A DNA stretch of 64,000 nt, taken from positions 248,001 to 312,000 of the forward strand of contig JALHOL010000007.1 in NCBI GenBank assembly GCA_022843025.1, given 5' to 3'. Positions 53,620-63,434 of this stretch are shown here, one piece after another. The notes below the pieces were generated by a model. That model was not told where the DNA came from. It saw only the letters and a program-made list of their open reading frames with translations, and did no database searches. A program made the position numbers and the translations under genes. Every line of letters begins with the position of its first letter. Within the stretch, counting starts at the first letter, position 1. This DNA comes from Paracoccaceae bacterium. GTDB taxonomy: Bacteria; Pseudomonadota; Alphaproteobacteria; Rhodobacterales; Rhodobacteraceae.

Positions 53620-53993
53620 CACTTCGGCTGCCACGCCTCATAATCCTGCCGCGCCGCAGGGGCGCTGCGCCGGATCGAACCGGCCGGAGCATAGGCGGCA
53701 TCCGTTCCCGTCAGGTTTTCCTGATGCGGCTTTTCCCACGCCTTGTGCTTCAGCGGCGCCTTGGTCGGCGGCTCGTCCCAGGTGTGGTGCAGCCAGCCAT
53801 GCCAATCCGCATTCACCCGGCTCGCCTCGGCCTCACCGTTGAAGATCACCCAGCGCCGTTTGGCATCGCGCGTCTCGTAATAGATGTTGCCCTGGTCGTC
53901 CTCACCCACCTTCACCCCCTTGCGCGAGGTATAAAGCTGCGTGCCCAACGTCTGACCGTTCCACCACGTCACGAGCCGCTTGAGGAAATCCAT
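53619..53993 (-). CDS. NADH:ubiquinone oxidoreductase accessory subunit NDUFA12/B17.2-like
   Basis: A 124-aa protein typical of alphaproteobacterial complex I accessory subunits: [72 protein letters not shown]. Helps assemble or stabilise complex I. First gene of the minus-strand block with mlaD and DUF2155. Confidence 0.92.
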   Translation of the reverse strand: MDFLKRLVTWWNGQTLGTQLYTSRKGVKVGEDDQGNIYYETRDAKRRWVIFNGEAEASRVNADWHGWLHHTWDEPPTKAPLKHKAWEKPHQENLTGTDAAYAPAGSIRRSAPAARQDYEAWQPK

Positions 53994-54203
53994 AACACCC
54001 TCCGGGAAACCTTTGCCCTCATATGGCCGAACGGGCGAAAAAGGTCCAGCGTCAAGCCACCCTTGCAGCGGGAAAGTGACCGCCCGCCGCCGCCCGCTCA
54101 GCCCGCACGGCTTACCCGTTCCCACCCAAATCGCGCCCAATCACACCAGACCGGCGCACAGCGCCCATTGTCTTGTCGCAGAACAGCAATCCCTGAAACG
54201 CAA

Positions 54204-54229
54204 AGGGGCGGACCGATCGGTCCGCCCCT
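54204..54229 (-). terminator. clpX terminator
   Basis: AGGGGCGGACCGA / TCGGTCCGCCCCT, a perfect 26-base palindrome 26 bases beyond the clpX stop, followed on the minus strand by TTTGCGTTT. Confidence 0.8.
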
Positions 54230-54254
54230 GCCAAATTTCGTCCAGCAAACGGCC

Positions 54255-55526
54255 TCAGCCTGCCGTTGCCGGTTCCTTCTTCTTCTTGGCTTCGGTGTAA
54301 ACCAGCATCGGCTTCGCCTCGGGCGAGTTCACCGCTTCCTCGTTCACCACCACCTCTTCCACACTGTCCATGCCCGGCAGTTCGAACATGGTATCCAGCA
54401 GGATGTCCTCCATGATCGACCGCAGCCCCCGCGCGCCCGTCTTGCGCTTGATCGCGCGCTTGGCGATGGCGGTCAAAGCATCCGGCGTGAAGGTCAGCTT
54501 CGTGCCCTCGATCTCGAACAGGCGCTGATACTGCTTCACCAGCGCGTTCTTGGGTTCGGTCAGGATGGTAACCAAGGCCCCTTCGTCCAGATCGTTCAGC
54601 GTGGCGATCACCGGCAGACGGCCCACGAATTCCGGGATCAGCCCGAATTTCAACAGATCCTCGGGTTCCAGCTCCTTGAACAGTTCACCCACGCCGCGCG
54701 AATCCGGGTCCTTCACATCGGCACCAAAGCCGATGCCCGATCCCTTGTTGCGCTGCGCGATGATCTTTTCCAGCCCGGCAAAGGCCCCGCCACAGATGAA
54801 CAGGATATTCGTCGTATCCACCTGCAGGAATTCCTGCTGCGGATGCTTGCGCCCGCCCTGCGGCGGCACGCTTGCCACGGTGCCTTCCATGATCTTCAGC
54901 AGCGCCTGCTGCACGCCCTCGCCCGACACGTCCCGCGTGATGCTGGGATTGTCCGACTTGCGGGTGATCTTGTCGACCTCGTCGATATAGACGATCCCGC
55001 GCTGCGCCCGCTCGACATTGTATTCGCTGGCCTGCAACAGCTTCAGGATGATGTTCTCCACATCCTCGCCGACATAGCCCGCTTCCGTCAGCGTCGTCGC
55101 ATCCGCCATGGTGAAGGGCACATCCAGAATCCGGGCCAGCGTCTGCGCCAGCAGCGTCTTGCCGCAACCGGTCGGCCCGATCAGCAGGATGTTCGACTTG
55201 GACAATTCAATGTCGGTCTTCGACGAATTGTTCAGCCGTTTGTAATGGTTGTGCACCGCGACCGACAACACCCGCTTGGCATGGATCTGGCCGATCACGT
55301 AATCGTCCAGCACCTTGCAGATCTCGCGCGGTGTCGGCACCCCTTCGCTGGATTTCAGACCGGTGGTCTTCGTCTCCTCGCGGATGATGTCCATGCAAAG
55401 CTCGACGCATTCGTCACAGATGAACACCGTCGGACCTGCAATCAGCTTGCGCACCTCATGCTGGCTCTTGCCACAGAACGAGCAGTAAAGCGTGTTCTTG
55501 CTGTCGCTGCCGGAGTTGTTCGCCAT
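54255..55526 (-). CDS. clpX: ATP-dependent Clp protease ATP-binding subunit ClpX
   Basis: A 423-aa AAA+ unfoldase. N-terminal C4 zinc domain ([22 protein letters not shown]), Walker [12 protein letters not shown], Walker [31 protein letters not shown] pore-2/sensor region and the ClpP-binding IGFGADVKD loop are all present. Unfolds substrates for ClpP. Full length; downstream of clpP with its own spacer and terminator. Confidence 0.97.
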   Translation of the reverse strand: MANNSGSDSKNTLYCSFCGKSQHEVRKLIAGPTVFICDECVELCMDIIREETKTTGLKSSEGVPTPREICKVLDDYVIGQIHAKRVLSVAVHNHYKRLNNSSKTDIELSKSNILLIGPTGCGKTLLAQTLARILDVPFTMADATTLTEAGYVGEDVENIILKLLQASEYNVERAQRGIVYIDEVDKITRKSDNPSITRDVSGEGVQQALLKIMEGTVASVPPQGGRKHPQQEFLQVDTTNILFICGGAFAGLEKIIAQRNKGSGIGFGADVKDPDSRGVGELFKELEPEDLLKFGLIPEFVGRLPVIATLNDLDEGALVTILTEPKNALVKQYQRLFEIEGTKLTFTPDALTAIAKRAIKRKTGARGLRSIMEDILLDTMFELPGMDSVEEVVVNEEAVNSPEAKPMLVYTEAKKKKEPATAG

Positions 55527-55605
55527 TCGGTCGTCCTCTGCCAGATCCCGGCCCTTGGGTCGGTTTACCGCGGAAGTCTAGGCCAAGGCCCGCGCCCCCA
55601 CAATG

Positions 55606-55641
55606 CCAAAAAGCCCCCGCCCTTTTCACAGCGGCGGGGGC
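55606..55641 (-). terminator. clpP terminator
   Basis: GCCCCCGCC / GGCGGGGGC stem (55613-55641) 6 bases after the clpP stop, followed on the minus strand by CTTTTT. Separates clpP from clpX. Confidence 0.8.
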
Positions 55642-55647
55642 CCGTTC

Positions 55648-56280
55648 TCACTTCGACGTGTCGTCCATCTTGCCACGGTCGGCGACGATGTCGTCGATCA
55701 ATCCCCAGGCCTTTGCATCCTCGGCCGACATGAAATTGTCCCGCTCCAGCGCCGCCTCGACCGTGTCGTAATCATTGCCGGTATGCTTGACATAGATCTC
55801 GTTCAACCGGCGCTTCAGCTTTTCGGTTTCGCGCGCATGGATCATGATATCCGTGGCCTGCCCCTGATAACCGCCGCTCGGCTGGTGCACCATCACGCGG
55901 CTGTTCGGCAGCGAAAAGCGCATCCCCTTATGCCCCGCCGTCAGCAGCAGCGACCCCATGGACGCCGCCTGCCCGATCACGAGCGTGGAGACCTTGGGTT
56001 TGATGTACTGCATCGTGTCATAGATCGACAGACCCGACGTCACCACGCCACCGGGCGAGTTGATGTACATGCTGATTTCCTTCGACGGATTTTCCGCCTC
56101 AAGGAACAGAAGCTGCGCACAGATCAGCGACGACATGCCGTCATGCACCGGGCCGGACAGGAAGATGATCCGCTCCTTCAGCATCCGCGAAAAGATGTCA
56201 TAGGCGCGCTCGCCCCGGCTGGTCTGTTCGACGACCATCGGGACAAGGGTGTTCATGTAGTGATCGACGGGATCGCGCAT
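55648..56280 (-). CDS. clpP: ATP-dependent Clp protease proteolytic subunit
   Basis: A 210-aa serine protease subunit. Catalytic Ser107 (GQAASMGS), His132 ([10 protein letters not shown]) and the C-terminal Asp are in place, with IYINSPGG-like [10 protein letters not shown]. Forms the double-heptamer barrel that works with ClpX. Transcribed before clpX. Confidence 0.97.
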   Translation of the reverse strand: MRDPVDHYMNTLVPMVVEQTSRGERAYDIFSRMLKERIIFLSGPVHDGMSSLICAQLLFLEAENPSKEISMYINSPGGVVTSGLSIYDTMQYIKPKVSTLVIGQAASMGSLLLTAGHKGMRFSLPNSRVMVHQPSGGYQGQATDIMIHARETEKLKRRLNEIYVKHTGNDYDTVEAALERDNFMSAEDAKAWGLIDDIVADRGKMDDTSK

Positions 56281-56430
56281 CCGGGCTGCCTCTTCATCTC
56301 ACAATGGTCAATCGGGGGTCATAACGACATTCTCTTGCCAGAGTCTTAGTTGTGTGGGCGGGGGGCTGCAAGGGCAGCCCCGTCGATTGCCAGCGCCCCC
56401 CTTTGCCGCAGCCCCCCTTGATCCGCGTCG

Positions 56431-56454
56431 CATGGGTATTTTTGCCAAGATGAA
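56431..56454 (+). repeat. Dispersed intergenic repeat, copy 4
   Basis: GGGTATTTTTGCCAAGATGA on the plus strand, in the spacer between clpP and the photolyase-like gene. Confidence 0.75.
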
Positions 56455-56531
56455 GCCCGCAGGGCAGAGAAGGCTTTTTGTCGCTGCGCCGCCGCCTTGT
56501 CCCCCGTTCCGCTCCGCCTAGCTTGCGCAGC

Positions 56532-57716
56532 ATGACCGGATTGCCGCTTCCCCTTCCCGCCACACGCGCTGCCGCCACCGCACGCCTTGCGGCCTTTCTT
56601 CCCCGCGCGGGCCTGCCCTATGCCGCGCGCCGGAATGAGGATCTGCCGGGCCATCCCCATGTCTCGGGCCTGTCCCCCTATCTTCGCCACCGTCTGCTGA
56701 CAGAAGCCGAAGTGATCGACGCCACCCTGCGCGCCCATCCACAGGGGGCCGATAAATTCCTGGCCGAGGTCTGGTGGCGCACCTACTGGAAGGGCTGGCT
56801 GGAACGTCGCCCCGGCATCTGGGCCGCCTATCGCCAAGGCCTGACCGCCGCGCTGAACCGCGTGCAGACGGAATCCGGGTTGCGCCAGCAATGGGAGGCG
56901 GCCTGTTCCGGCACCACCGGGATCGACGGGTTCGACCATTGGGCACAGGAACTTGTGGCCACAGGCTATCTGCACAACCACGCGCGGATGTGGTTCGCCT
57001 CGATCTGGATCTTCACCCTGCGCCTGCCCTGGGAACTGGGGGCGGATTTCTTCCTGCGGCATCTGATAGATGGCGATCCCGCGTCAAACACCCTGTCCTG
57101 GCGTTGGGTCGGCGGGCTGCACACGCCGGGCAAGACCTATGCCGCCACCGCAGACAACATCGCCAAGAACACCCATGGCCGCTTTCGCCCCACCGGCCTT
57201 GCGCGAAACTGCCCGCCCCTGCCCATGCAGCCCCACCCCGCCCCGCGCGCCATGCCCACAGGCGACGCGCTGCATCCGGGCCTGCCCACCGCGCTTTTGC
57301 TGCATGAAGATGACCTTGCTGGTGATGCCCCTCCGACGCTGGCCGATGCCGGGCCGCTGATGTTTCTTACCACCACCACCCGCCGCTCGACCCTTGCGGT
57401 GAACCCGATCGTCACCGCCTTTGTCGACGATGCCCTGACCGACACCGCCCACCGCCGGGGCCAGCCTGACGCCCCGCGCTTCACCGATGCCACGCTGGAG
57501 CCGCTTGCCGATCACCTCGCCGCGCAGGGCATTGCCCAACTGGCCACCCCCTATGCCCCCATCGGCCCCACCGCCGCCGCCCTGCAACGCCTAGCCCCCC
57601 TGCTGGAGGAACGCGGCATCCGCCTTGCCCGCCTGCTGCGCGATCACGACGCCGCCGCATGGCCCCACGCCACCCACGGCTTCTTTCGCTTCCGCGAGGC
57701 AGTGATGGGCGTCTGA
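56532..57716 (+). CDS. Photolyase/cryptochrome-like FAD-binding protein with unusual domain order
   Basis: A 394-aa protein beginning with the helical FAD-binding domain of the photolyase family (about 10-230): PHVSGLSPYLRHRLLTEAEV, FLAEVWWRTYWKGWLERRPG, TGYLHNHARMWFASIWIFTL and LIDGDPASNTLSWRWVGGLH are the recognisable FAD-site segments. The usual N-terminal alpha/beta antenna domain is missing at the front; instead about 150 residues follow the FAD domain with an alternating alpha/beta look (TALLLHEDD, GPLMFLTTT, IAQLATPYAPIGPTAAALQR, GIRLARLLRDHDA, GFFRFREAV). This may be a circular permutation. A light-dependent DNA-repair or photoreceptor role is likely. Confidence 0.78.
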   Translation: MTGLPLPLPATRAAATARLAAFLPRAGLPYAARRNEDLPGHPHVSGLSPYLRHRLLTEAEVIDATLRAHPQGADKFLAEVWWRTYWKGWLERRPGIWAAYRQGLTAALNRVQTESGLRQQWEAACSGTTGIDGFDHWAQELVATGYLHNHARMWFASIWIFTLRLPWELGADFFLRHLIDGDPASNTLSWRWVGGLHTPGKTYAATADNIAKNTHGRFRPTGLARNCPPLPMQPHPAPRAMPTGDALHPGLPTALLLHEDDLAGDAPPTLADAGPLMFLTTTTRRSTLAVNPIVTAFVDDALTDTAHRRGQPDAPRFTDATLEPLADHLAAQGIAQLATPYAPIGPTAAALQRLAPLLEERGIRLARLLRDHDAAAWPHATHGFFRFREAVMGV

Positions 57717-58331
57717 TCGCCCTCCTGCCAACGGCCACGCCGCCCTCCACGTCAGACGCGCGCAGCCCCACATTAGCCGGGCAAGGACAGCCTCGCCGGA
57801 CCGCATCCACCCCCCCTGACCGACAACGCGCCGCTGACAGCGCCCAACAGACAGTGCTCAAAACACTGCGCATATCCGCCTGCAACCATTCGCCTTCGCC
57901 CAAATGATTAGGCTCACCCAGAAACACCCAGCAAAAATCCTTCGCCAAAAACGCTGCACATCCGGTTCCCTCGGGCAGCGCCTCTTCGACGGTCCAATCT
58001 CGCGCCGACTTCTGATCGGCTCATGGCTCAGCGGCCGATCTCGCCTACACCGTTAACCCGAACCGTCTATGAACAACCCGCAAGTGATCTGCCAACCCGG
58101 GGCGAGCCACACTCGAATTCACACGCAGCACTTCATTCAGACCCGCACTCTCCCCAGCCCCCGCACAGCGTCCGAGACCACGCTCCCCCCCCAACACCCG
58201 CCACTGCAACCGGAACCACGCCCTCCCCAGCACCCGACGCAGCGTCCGCGGTCTCTCCCGCACTCGCTCCCCCACACGCGACCACGTACCAAGACCCCGA
58301 CGAGGCTCCTTTCTCCCGCCTCGCCCCCCGC

Positions 58332-58413
58332 GTTAACCTTAATCGTCCATGAACCCGCCGGCCTCTGCGTGCATACGCCCGTCTGCACAGCCGTCTGCAC
58401 CACGCGCTGCACC
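58332..58413. repeat. Composite repeat copy A
   Basis: GTTAACCTTAA at 58332, then GTGCATACGCCCGTCTGCAC at 58369-58388 and further CTGCAC units. Spacing from GTTAAC to GTGCATACG is 37 bases, identical in copy B. Confidence 0.7.
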
Positions 58414-58447
58414 GGGACAGCCCCCGCCTTCCACCTTCCGCCGCGAC

Positions 58448-58524
58448 GTTAACCTTAACGGATCTTCACCACTCCGCCCGCGCCGTGCATACGCCCGTCT
58501 GCACCGCCATCTGCACCACGTGCT
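58448..58524. repeat. Composite repeat copy B
   Basis: GTTAACCTTAACG at 58448, then GTGCATACGCCCGTCTGCAC at 58485-58504, followed by CGCCATCTGCACCACGTGCT. Same 37-base spacing as copy A; just upstream of the 3' end of the CDP-alcohol transferase gene. Confidence 0.7.
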
Positions 58525-58530
58525 GAACGC

Positions 58531-59139
58531 TCAGCGAAAGGTCCGCGCCGCCAGCCAGACCCGCGCCCCGGCTGTCACGAAACACAAAGCCCCGAACACC
58601 CAGGCCAGCGGCGCAAAGCCCGCGGGCCACAAGCAAAGCAGCACGAAAAACACAATCGTTTCCGTGCCTTCCAGCAAACCCGCCGTGAAATACAGCGACT
58701 TTTCACCCCGTGCCCGCGTCTGCATCCCCCGCTTTTCGGCCAGCACCGCATAGCCCAGAAAACTCGCCCCGTTCACATAGAACGAGGCCAGCAGAAACGC
58801 CCCCGCCACCCCGTTTTCCCCCGGATCACGCAGCACAAAAGCCAGCGGAATGGCCGCGTAGAACAGAAAATCCGCAACGATATCAAGGTAACCGCCGAAG
58901 TCCGTCTTGGCCGTCGCCCGCGCCACCGCCCCGTCCAGCCCATCCGCCACCCGCCCGGCCAGAAGCAGCAGCAGCGCCGCCCATCCCGGCCCGCCAAACG
59001 CAAGGATCGCCGCCGCCACCATCCCCAGCGCCAACCCCGCCAGCGTCACACCATTGGCCGTAACCCCTTGTGCCGCAAGCTTTTTCCCGGCCCGGTCCAG
59101 CGGCGCATCAATCACCCGCCGCATCATCCCGTCCAGCAT
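58531..59139 (-). CDS. CDP-alcohol phosphatidyltransferase family protein
   Basis: A 202-aa inner-membrane enzyme of phospholipid headgroup transfer. The signature region DGLDGAVARATAKTDFGGYL with following DIVAD supplies the Mg-binding aspartates. The helices that follow (FLFYAAIPLAF, FVNGASFLGYA-like segments) fit the family. Start at 59139 has AAGG upstream. Headgroup acceptor not determinable. Divergent from the YnjB-like gene. Confidence 0.85.
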   Translation of the reverse strand: MLDGMMRRVIDAPLDRAGKKLAAQGVTANGVTLAGLALGMVAAAILAFGGPGWAALLLLLAGRVADGLDGAVARATAKTDFGGYLDIVADFLFYAAIPLAFVLRDPGENGVAGAFLLASFYVNGASFLGYAVLAEKRGMQTRARGEKSLYFTAGLLEGTETIVFFVLLCLWPAGFAPLAWVFGALCFVTAGARVWLAARTFR

Positions 59140-59260
59140 CGCATTCACCTTTCCGTATGCGGCGACAAATGCCTGTTGCCAGCCATCCCCTGCCCTAGCT
59201 ATCCCGGTCAGACCGCGCCCGACAAGCCGTAGATACGGGCGCCAGATCCAAGGATACCAG

Positions 59261-60472
59261 ATGCAAAGACGCGACGCCCTCCGCCTTCTCGCCAGCTTGC
59301 CCGTCTTTGCGGGGCTTTCGACAAAAGCCCTTGCTGCAGAATGGGATAGCATCCTGGAACAGGCCAAGGGGCAGACGGTCTACTGGCACGCCTGGGGCGG
59401 CGATCCCAAGATCAACGATTTCATAACCTGGATCGGCGACACCGCGATGGAACGCCATGGGGTCAGCCTCGAACATGTCAAACTTGCCTCCACCGCCGAT
59501 GCTGTCGCCCGCGTTCTGGCGGAACAGCAGGCCGGGCAAACCACGGGCGGTGCGGTCGATCTCATCTGGATCAACGGCGAAAACTTCGCCGCGATGAAGG
59601 CGCAGGGTCTTCTCTTCGGTCCCTTCGCGGAAAGCCTGCCGAACTGGCCGCTGGTCGATACAGAGGGCAAACCCGCCACGGTGACCGATTTCACCCTGCC
59701 GACGGGGGGATATGAATCCCCCTGGGCCATGGCGCAACTGGTGTTCGAATACGATACCGCCCGCCTTGCCAGCCCGCCCAAAACCCTTGCCGCGCTGGCC
59801 GATTGGGCCATCGCCAACCCCGGCCGCTTCACCTATCCCCAACCGCCCGATTACCTCGGCACCACCTTCCTCAAGCAGGTCGCCTATGGCGTGATGGCCG
59901 ATCCCACCCTCCTGCAATCCCCGGTGGATGAGGCGGCCTATGACACCCAGACCGCGCCGCTTTGGGCCTTTCTCGACCGTCTCCACCCGGCGCTCTGGCG
60001 CGAGGCAAAGGCCTTCCCGCAGAACGAACCCGCCCTCGGCCAGTTGTTGGCAGATGGCGAGGTCGACATCGCCTTCGCCTTCAACCCCGGCCGCGCCAGT
60101 GCTGAGATCGCCGCCGGAACCCTGCCCGACACGGTCCGCACCTTCGTGCTCGATGGGGGCACCATCGGCAACGCCTCCTTCGTCGCCATCCCCTTCAACG
60201 CCGCGCATCAGGCGGGGGCCATGGTCATCGCCAATCTGATCCTCGATCCCGAAGTGCAGGCCCGGGCGCAGGATCCCGCGATCCTCGGCTTCCAGACGGT
60301 GCTGAACATCCCGGCCCTCGCCACTGAGGACCGCGCCCGGTTCGACGCGCTGGAACTTGGCATCGCAACCCTCTCGCCTGCCGATCTCGGCCCTGTCCTG
60401 CTGGAACCGCATGCCAGTTGGATGACACGCATCGCGCAGGATTGGGCCGCGCGCTACGGGGTTGCCCAGTGA
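59261..60472 (+). CDS. YnjB-like ABC transporter substrate-binding protein
   Basis: A 403-aa periplasmic binding protein with a signal peptide (RDALRLLASLPVFAGLSTKA, cleaved near LAAEW). The pattern QTVYWHAWGGDPKINDFITW, GAVDLIWINGENFAAMK and LPTGGYESPWAMAQLVFEYD matches the YnjB group of spermidine/thiamine-like binding proteins. Its stop overlaps the next start (GTGA). Substrate unknown; the family has been linked to thiamine-like or metal cargo. Confidence 0.87.
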   Translation: MQRRDALRLLASLPVFAGLSTKALAAEWDSILEQAKGQTVYWHAWGGDPKINDFITWIGDTAMERHGVSLEHVKLASTADAVARVLAEQQAGQTTGGAVDLIWINGENFAAMKAQGLLFGPFAESLPNWPLVDTEGKPATVTDFTLPTGGYESPWAMAQLVFEYDTARLASPPKTLAALADWAIANPGRFTYPQPPDYLGTTFLKQVAYGVMADPTLLQSPVDEAAYDTQTAPLWAFLDRLHPALWREAKAFPQNEPALGQLLADGEVDIAFAFNPGRASAEIAAGTLPDTVRTFVLDGGTIGNASFVAIPFNAAHQAGAMVIANLILDPEVQARAQDPAILGFQTVLNIPALATEDRARFDALELGIATLSPADLGPVLLEPHASWMTRIAQDWAARYGVAQ

Positions 60473-62151
60473 CAGCCGCAGGGTCACGGGGCTGGCTGCG
60501 GCTGGCCCCGCCCCTGACGCTTGGCCTCATGGCCGCCCCGGTCGCTGCCGGGCTGGCAGGAACTGCCCTACCTGCCCTGCGCGACGGCGCCGCCGCCTTC
60601 ACCACAATGGCCGAATGGCCCGGCCTTCCCCGCGCGGCGGCCCTGTCCATCGGCACCGGCCTTGCCTCCACCTTCATCTCTCTCGTCCTCACCCTGCTCA
60701 TCCTTGCGGCCTTTGCGGGCACCCCCACCTTCGCCCGCATCCGCCGGATGATCGCGCCGCTCCTGTCCGTGCCCCATGCCGCCGCAGCGCTGGGTCTGGC
60801 CTTCCTGATCGCGCCTTCAGGCTGGATCGCCCGCAGCCTCTCACCCTGGCTCACCGGCTGGGATCAGCCCCCCAACCTCTTGATCCTGAACGATCCTTAC
60901 GGCATCTCCCTGACGCTTGGCCTGATCGCCAAGGAATTGCCCTTCCTCCTTCTGATGGCCCTCGCCGCCTTGCCACAGATCGACGCCGACCGCCGCCTCG
61001 CCACCGCGGCCACGCTGGGATATGGCCGCCTCGCGGGCTTTGCCCTCACCACCCTGCCCGCGCTCTATGCCCAGCTGCGCCTGCCGGTCTATGCGGTGCT
61101 CGCCTATGGCATGACTGTGGTCGACATGGCGATGATCCTCGGCCCCTCACTGCCCCCCACCCTCTCCACCCAGATTGTGCTCTGGATGGCCGAGGCCAGC
61201 CTGATGCAGCGCGACACCGCCGCCGCCGCCGCGCTGCTACAATGCGCGTTGGTGCTGGCGGCCCTCGGCTTCTGGCGGCTGGCAGAGATCGCAGGTCGCC
61301 GCCTGCTCATCGCCATGGCCTTCCACGGCCAGCGCCACGAAGGCCTAGACCGCCCCGCCGCCGCTGCCGCGCTCACCGCCACCCTTGTCACCGCAGGCAG
61401 CCTGACCCTTGGCCTAGCGGGCCTTGCCCTGTGGTCCGTCGCCGGGTTGTGGCAGTTCCCCGACGCCCTTCCTGCCAGCCTGACGCTGCGCAACTGGGCC
61501 ACCGCCCTGCCCTCGCTCAGCACCACCTTCAGCACGACCCTTGCGATCGCGACCATCGCCACGCTGATCGCCCTCGCCCTCACCCTCGCCTGCCTTCAGG
61601 CCGAGGCGCAGCTGCGCCTCACCCCCACCACCCGCGCGCTGACCCTGCTCTATCTGCCGCTTCTGGTGCCGCAGGTGGCCTTCCTGCCCGGCCTGCAAGT
61701 CATCGCCTTCTCCACCGGGGTAGAGGGGCATCTTCCCGCCGTCGCCGCCGCGCATCTGATCTTCGTGCTGCCTTACGTCTTTCTCTCCCTCGCCGGGCCC
61801 TTCCGCGCTTGGGATACCCGCATCGCCATCAGCGCCGCCACCATGGGCGCAACGGAATCCCGCATCTTCTGGCGTCTGCGCCTGCCCATGCTGCTCGCCC
61901 CGGTGCTGACGGCCTGTGCGGTGGGCATCGCCGTCTCTGTCGGGCAATACCTGCCGACGCTGCTGATCGGTGGCGGCCGCATCGAAACCCTCACGACCGA
62001 GGCGGTGGCCCTCTCCTCCGGCGGCAATCGCCGCCTGATCGGGGCCTATGCGATGCTGCAACTGGCAGTGCCCGCATTGGCCTTTGCTGCAGCCCTCGCC
62101 TTGCCCGCCCTCATCTGGCGCAACCGCCGCGCCATGCGGGGGCTGGCATGA
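60469..62151 (+). CDS. YnjC-like ABC transporter permease (double permease)
   Basis: A 560-aa fused permease with two BPD_transp_1 domains, as in YnjC/FbpB. First EAA-like loop ATAATLGYGRLAGFALTTLP (about 180-200), second ATMGATESRIFWRLRLPMLL (about 455-475). Start is a GTG overlapping the binding-protein stop (GTGA) and the ATPase start overlaps its own stop (ATGA), so translation is coupled across all three genes. Confidence 0.88.
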   Translation: MTAAGSRGWLRLAPPLTLGLMAAPVAAGLAGTALPALRDGAAAFTTMAEWPGLPRAAALSIGTGLASTFISLVLTLLILAAFAGTPTFARIRRMIAPLLSVPHAAAALGLAFLIAPSGWIARSLSPWLTGWDQPPNLLILNDPYGISLTLGLIAKELPFLLLMALAALPQIDADRRLATAATLGYGRLAGFALTTLPALYAQLRLPVYAVLAYGMTVVDMAMILGPSLPPTLSTQIVLWMAEASLMQRDTAAAAALLQCALVLAALGFWRLAEIAGRRLLIAMAFHGQRHEGLDRPAAAAALTATLVTAGSLTLGLAGLALWSVAGLWQFPDALPASLTLRNWATALPSLSTTFSTTLAIATIATLIALALTLACLQAEAQLRLTPTTRALTLLYLPLLVPQVAFLPGLQVIAFSTGVEGHLPAVAAAHLIFVLPYVFLSLAGPFRAWDTRIAISAATMGATESRIFWRLRLPMLLAPVLTACAVGIAVSVGQYLPTLLIGGGRIETLTTEAVALSSGGNRRLIGAYAMLQLAVPALAFAAALALPALIWRNRRAMRGLA

Positions 62152-62801
62152 CAGGCACGCTCGATCTGCAAAACCTTAAGATCACCTTGGGCGACCGCAC
62201 GCTGGTCGACCTGACCCTCGCCATCCCGGCAGGCCAGATCGTCACCATCATGGGGCCATCCGGCGCGGGCAAGTCCACAGCGCTGGCCGCCATCACCGGA
62301 ACGCTTGCCCCCGGCTTTCGCATGTCGGGCCGTATCATGCTGAATGAAAAAGACATTTCTGCCCTACCCACCCGCGCCCGCAGCATCGGCCTGCTGTTTC
62401 AGGATGCGGTCCTGTTCCCCCATCTGTCGGTCGGCCAGAACCTTGCCTTCGCCCTGCCCGCCCCGATCCGGGGTCGCGCGAACCGGCAGGCGCGCGTCGA
62501 TGACGCGCTCGCCTCGGCGGGGCTGGCAGGCTTTGCCAACCGCGACCCGGCCACCCTATCCGGCGGCCAAAAGGCCCGCGTCGCCCTCCTGCGCACCTTG
62601 CTCGCTGAACCCTGCGCGCTGCTGCTGGATGAACCCTTCTCCCGCCTTGATGCCGACCTGCGCGCCCAGATCCGCAGCTTTGTCTTTGAACGCGCCGCAC
62701 AGGCGGGCATCCCCACCCTGCTTGTCACCCATGATATCGAAGACGCCCGCGCCGCAGGCGGCCCCGTCGTCGATACCTTCGGCAACCCGCTGCCGCCATG
62801 A
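62148..62801 (+). CDS. YnjD-like ABC transporter ATP-binding protein
   Basis: A 217-aa ATPase: Walker A GPSGAGKST (about 37-45), Q-loop GLLFQDAVLFPHLS, signature LSGGQKAR, Walker B LLLDEPFSRLD, switch LVTHDIEDA. Short form as typical of YnjD. Completes a YnjBCD-like importer. Confidence 0.9.
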   Translation: MTGTLDLQNLKITLGDRTLVDLTLAIPAGQIVTIMGPSGAGKSTALAAITGTLAPGFRMSGRIMLNEKDISALPTRARSIGLLFQDAVLFPHLSVGQNLAFALPAPIRGRANRQARVDDALASAGLAGFANRDPATLSGGQKARVALLRTLLAEPCALLLDEPFSRLDADLRAQIRSFVFERAAQAGIPTLLVTHDIEDARAAGGPVVDTFGNPLPP

Positions 62802-62871
62802 CGTGCGCCCCCTCCCACAACCCTGCCTCGCGCGCTAGACTGTAGGCTGTCCCCCCTGTTCAGGTGCACCC

Positions 62872-63342
62872 ATGTCCCGCCTTCCGCTGATCCTGACCCT
62901 GCTCCTCGCCCTCGGCCCCGCACAGGCCATGGCTTGCCGCCAACCCGACGGCGCGGCACGCATGGCAGACGTGACCCTCTCTGCCATCAATGCCGAACGT
63001 GAGCAGCGCGGCATGGCCCCCCTCAGCCCCGATCCACGCCTGACCGACGCCGCCCTCGCCCATGCCTGTGACAGCGCCGCGCGCAACCGGATGAGCCATG
63101 ACGGCAGCGATGGCAGCGATCTCGGCGACCGGGTAAAGCGGGAAGGCTACCGCTACCGCACCATCGCCGAAAACGTCGCCGCAGGCTACCGGTCGCCCGG
63201 TTCCGTGGTGCAAGGCTGGATGAACTCCAGCGGCCACCGCCGCAACATCCTTACCAGCAACGCCCGCGACGTAGGCCTCGGCATCGCCACTGCCGGCGAT
63301 GGAACCCTGCATTGGGTGCTGAACCTCGGCACCGAACGCTAG
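62872..63342 (+). CDS. CAP/SCP-domain secreted protein
   Basis: A 156-aa protein with a signal peptide (RLPLILTLLLALGPAQAMAC) and a CAP domain: ALAHACDSAARNRMSHDGSD, GYRYRTIAENVAAGYRSPGS, VVQGWMNSSGHRRNIL. Bacterial CAP proteins are extracytoplasmic and of mostly unknown function. The AENVA and SSGHR motifs are intact. Confidence 0.9.
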   Translation: MSRLPLILTLLLALGPAQAMACRQPDGAARMADVTLSAINAEREQRGMAPLSPDPRLTDAALAHACDSAARNRMSHDGSDGSDLGDRVKREGYRYRTIAENVAAGYRSPGSVVQGWMNSSGHRRNILTSNARDVGLGIATAGDGTLHWVLNLGTER

Positions 63343-63357
63343 GAAAACCCATGCCAA

Positions 63358-63380
63358 CTCACCTTGGCTCAAATACCCAA
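63358..63380 (-). repeat. Dispersed intergenic repeat, copy 5 (left arm)
   Basis: Reverse strand GGGTATTTGAGCCAAGGTGA, after the CAP gene and facing copy 6. Confidence 0.75.
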
Positions 63381-63434
63381 TTCTGCCCGCTCAACCCGCG
63401 CGACCTTGCGGCGCCTGCGCCTCTGAAACGCGTC

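Larger units (their letters stand above)
57717..58530. other. 814-base spacer without a supported gene
   Basis: No reading frame has a convincing start, ribosome-binding site and protein-like composition. The left half is unremarkable; 58331-58524 holds two tandem copies (A and B) of a composite repeat. Possible promoters of small RNAs were not recognisable. Confidence 0.6.

Noticed and set aside
53037-55733. 898-aa open frame on the plus strand opposite mlaD, NDUFA12 and clpX
   Set aside because: Arg/His/Pro-rich, no recognisable domain, antisense to well-supported genes; typical shadow frame in very GC-rich DNA.
57717-58530. Several 70-130 aa frames in the spacer
   Set aside because: Low complexity, Arg/Pro/Cys-rich, no ribosome-binding site, and they run through the composite repeats; not supported as genes.
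60462-62801. 779-aa plus-strand frame spanning permease and ATPase
   Set aside because: The first part is out of frame with the permease; only the last 217 residues, from ATG at 62148, are the real ATPase.
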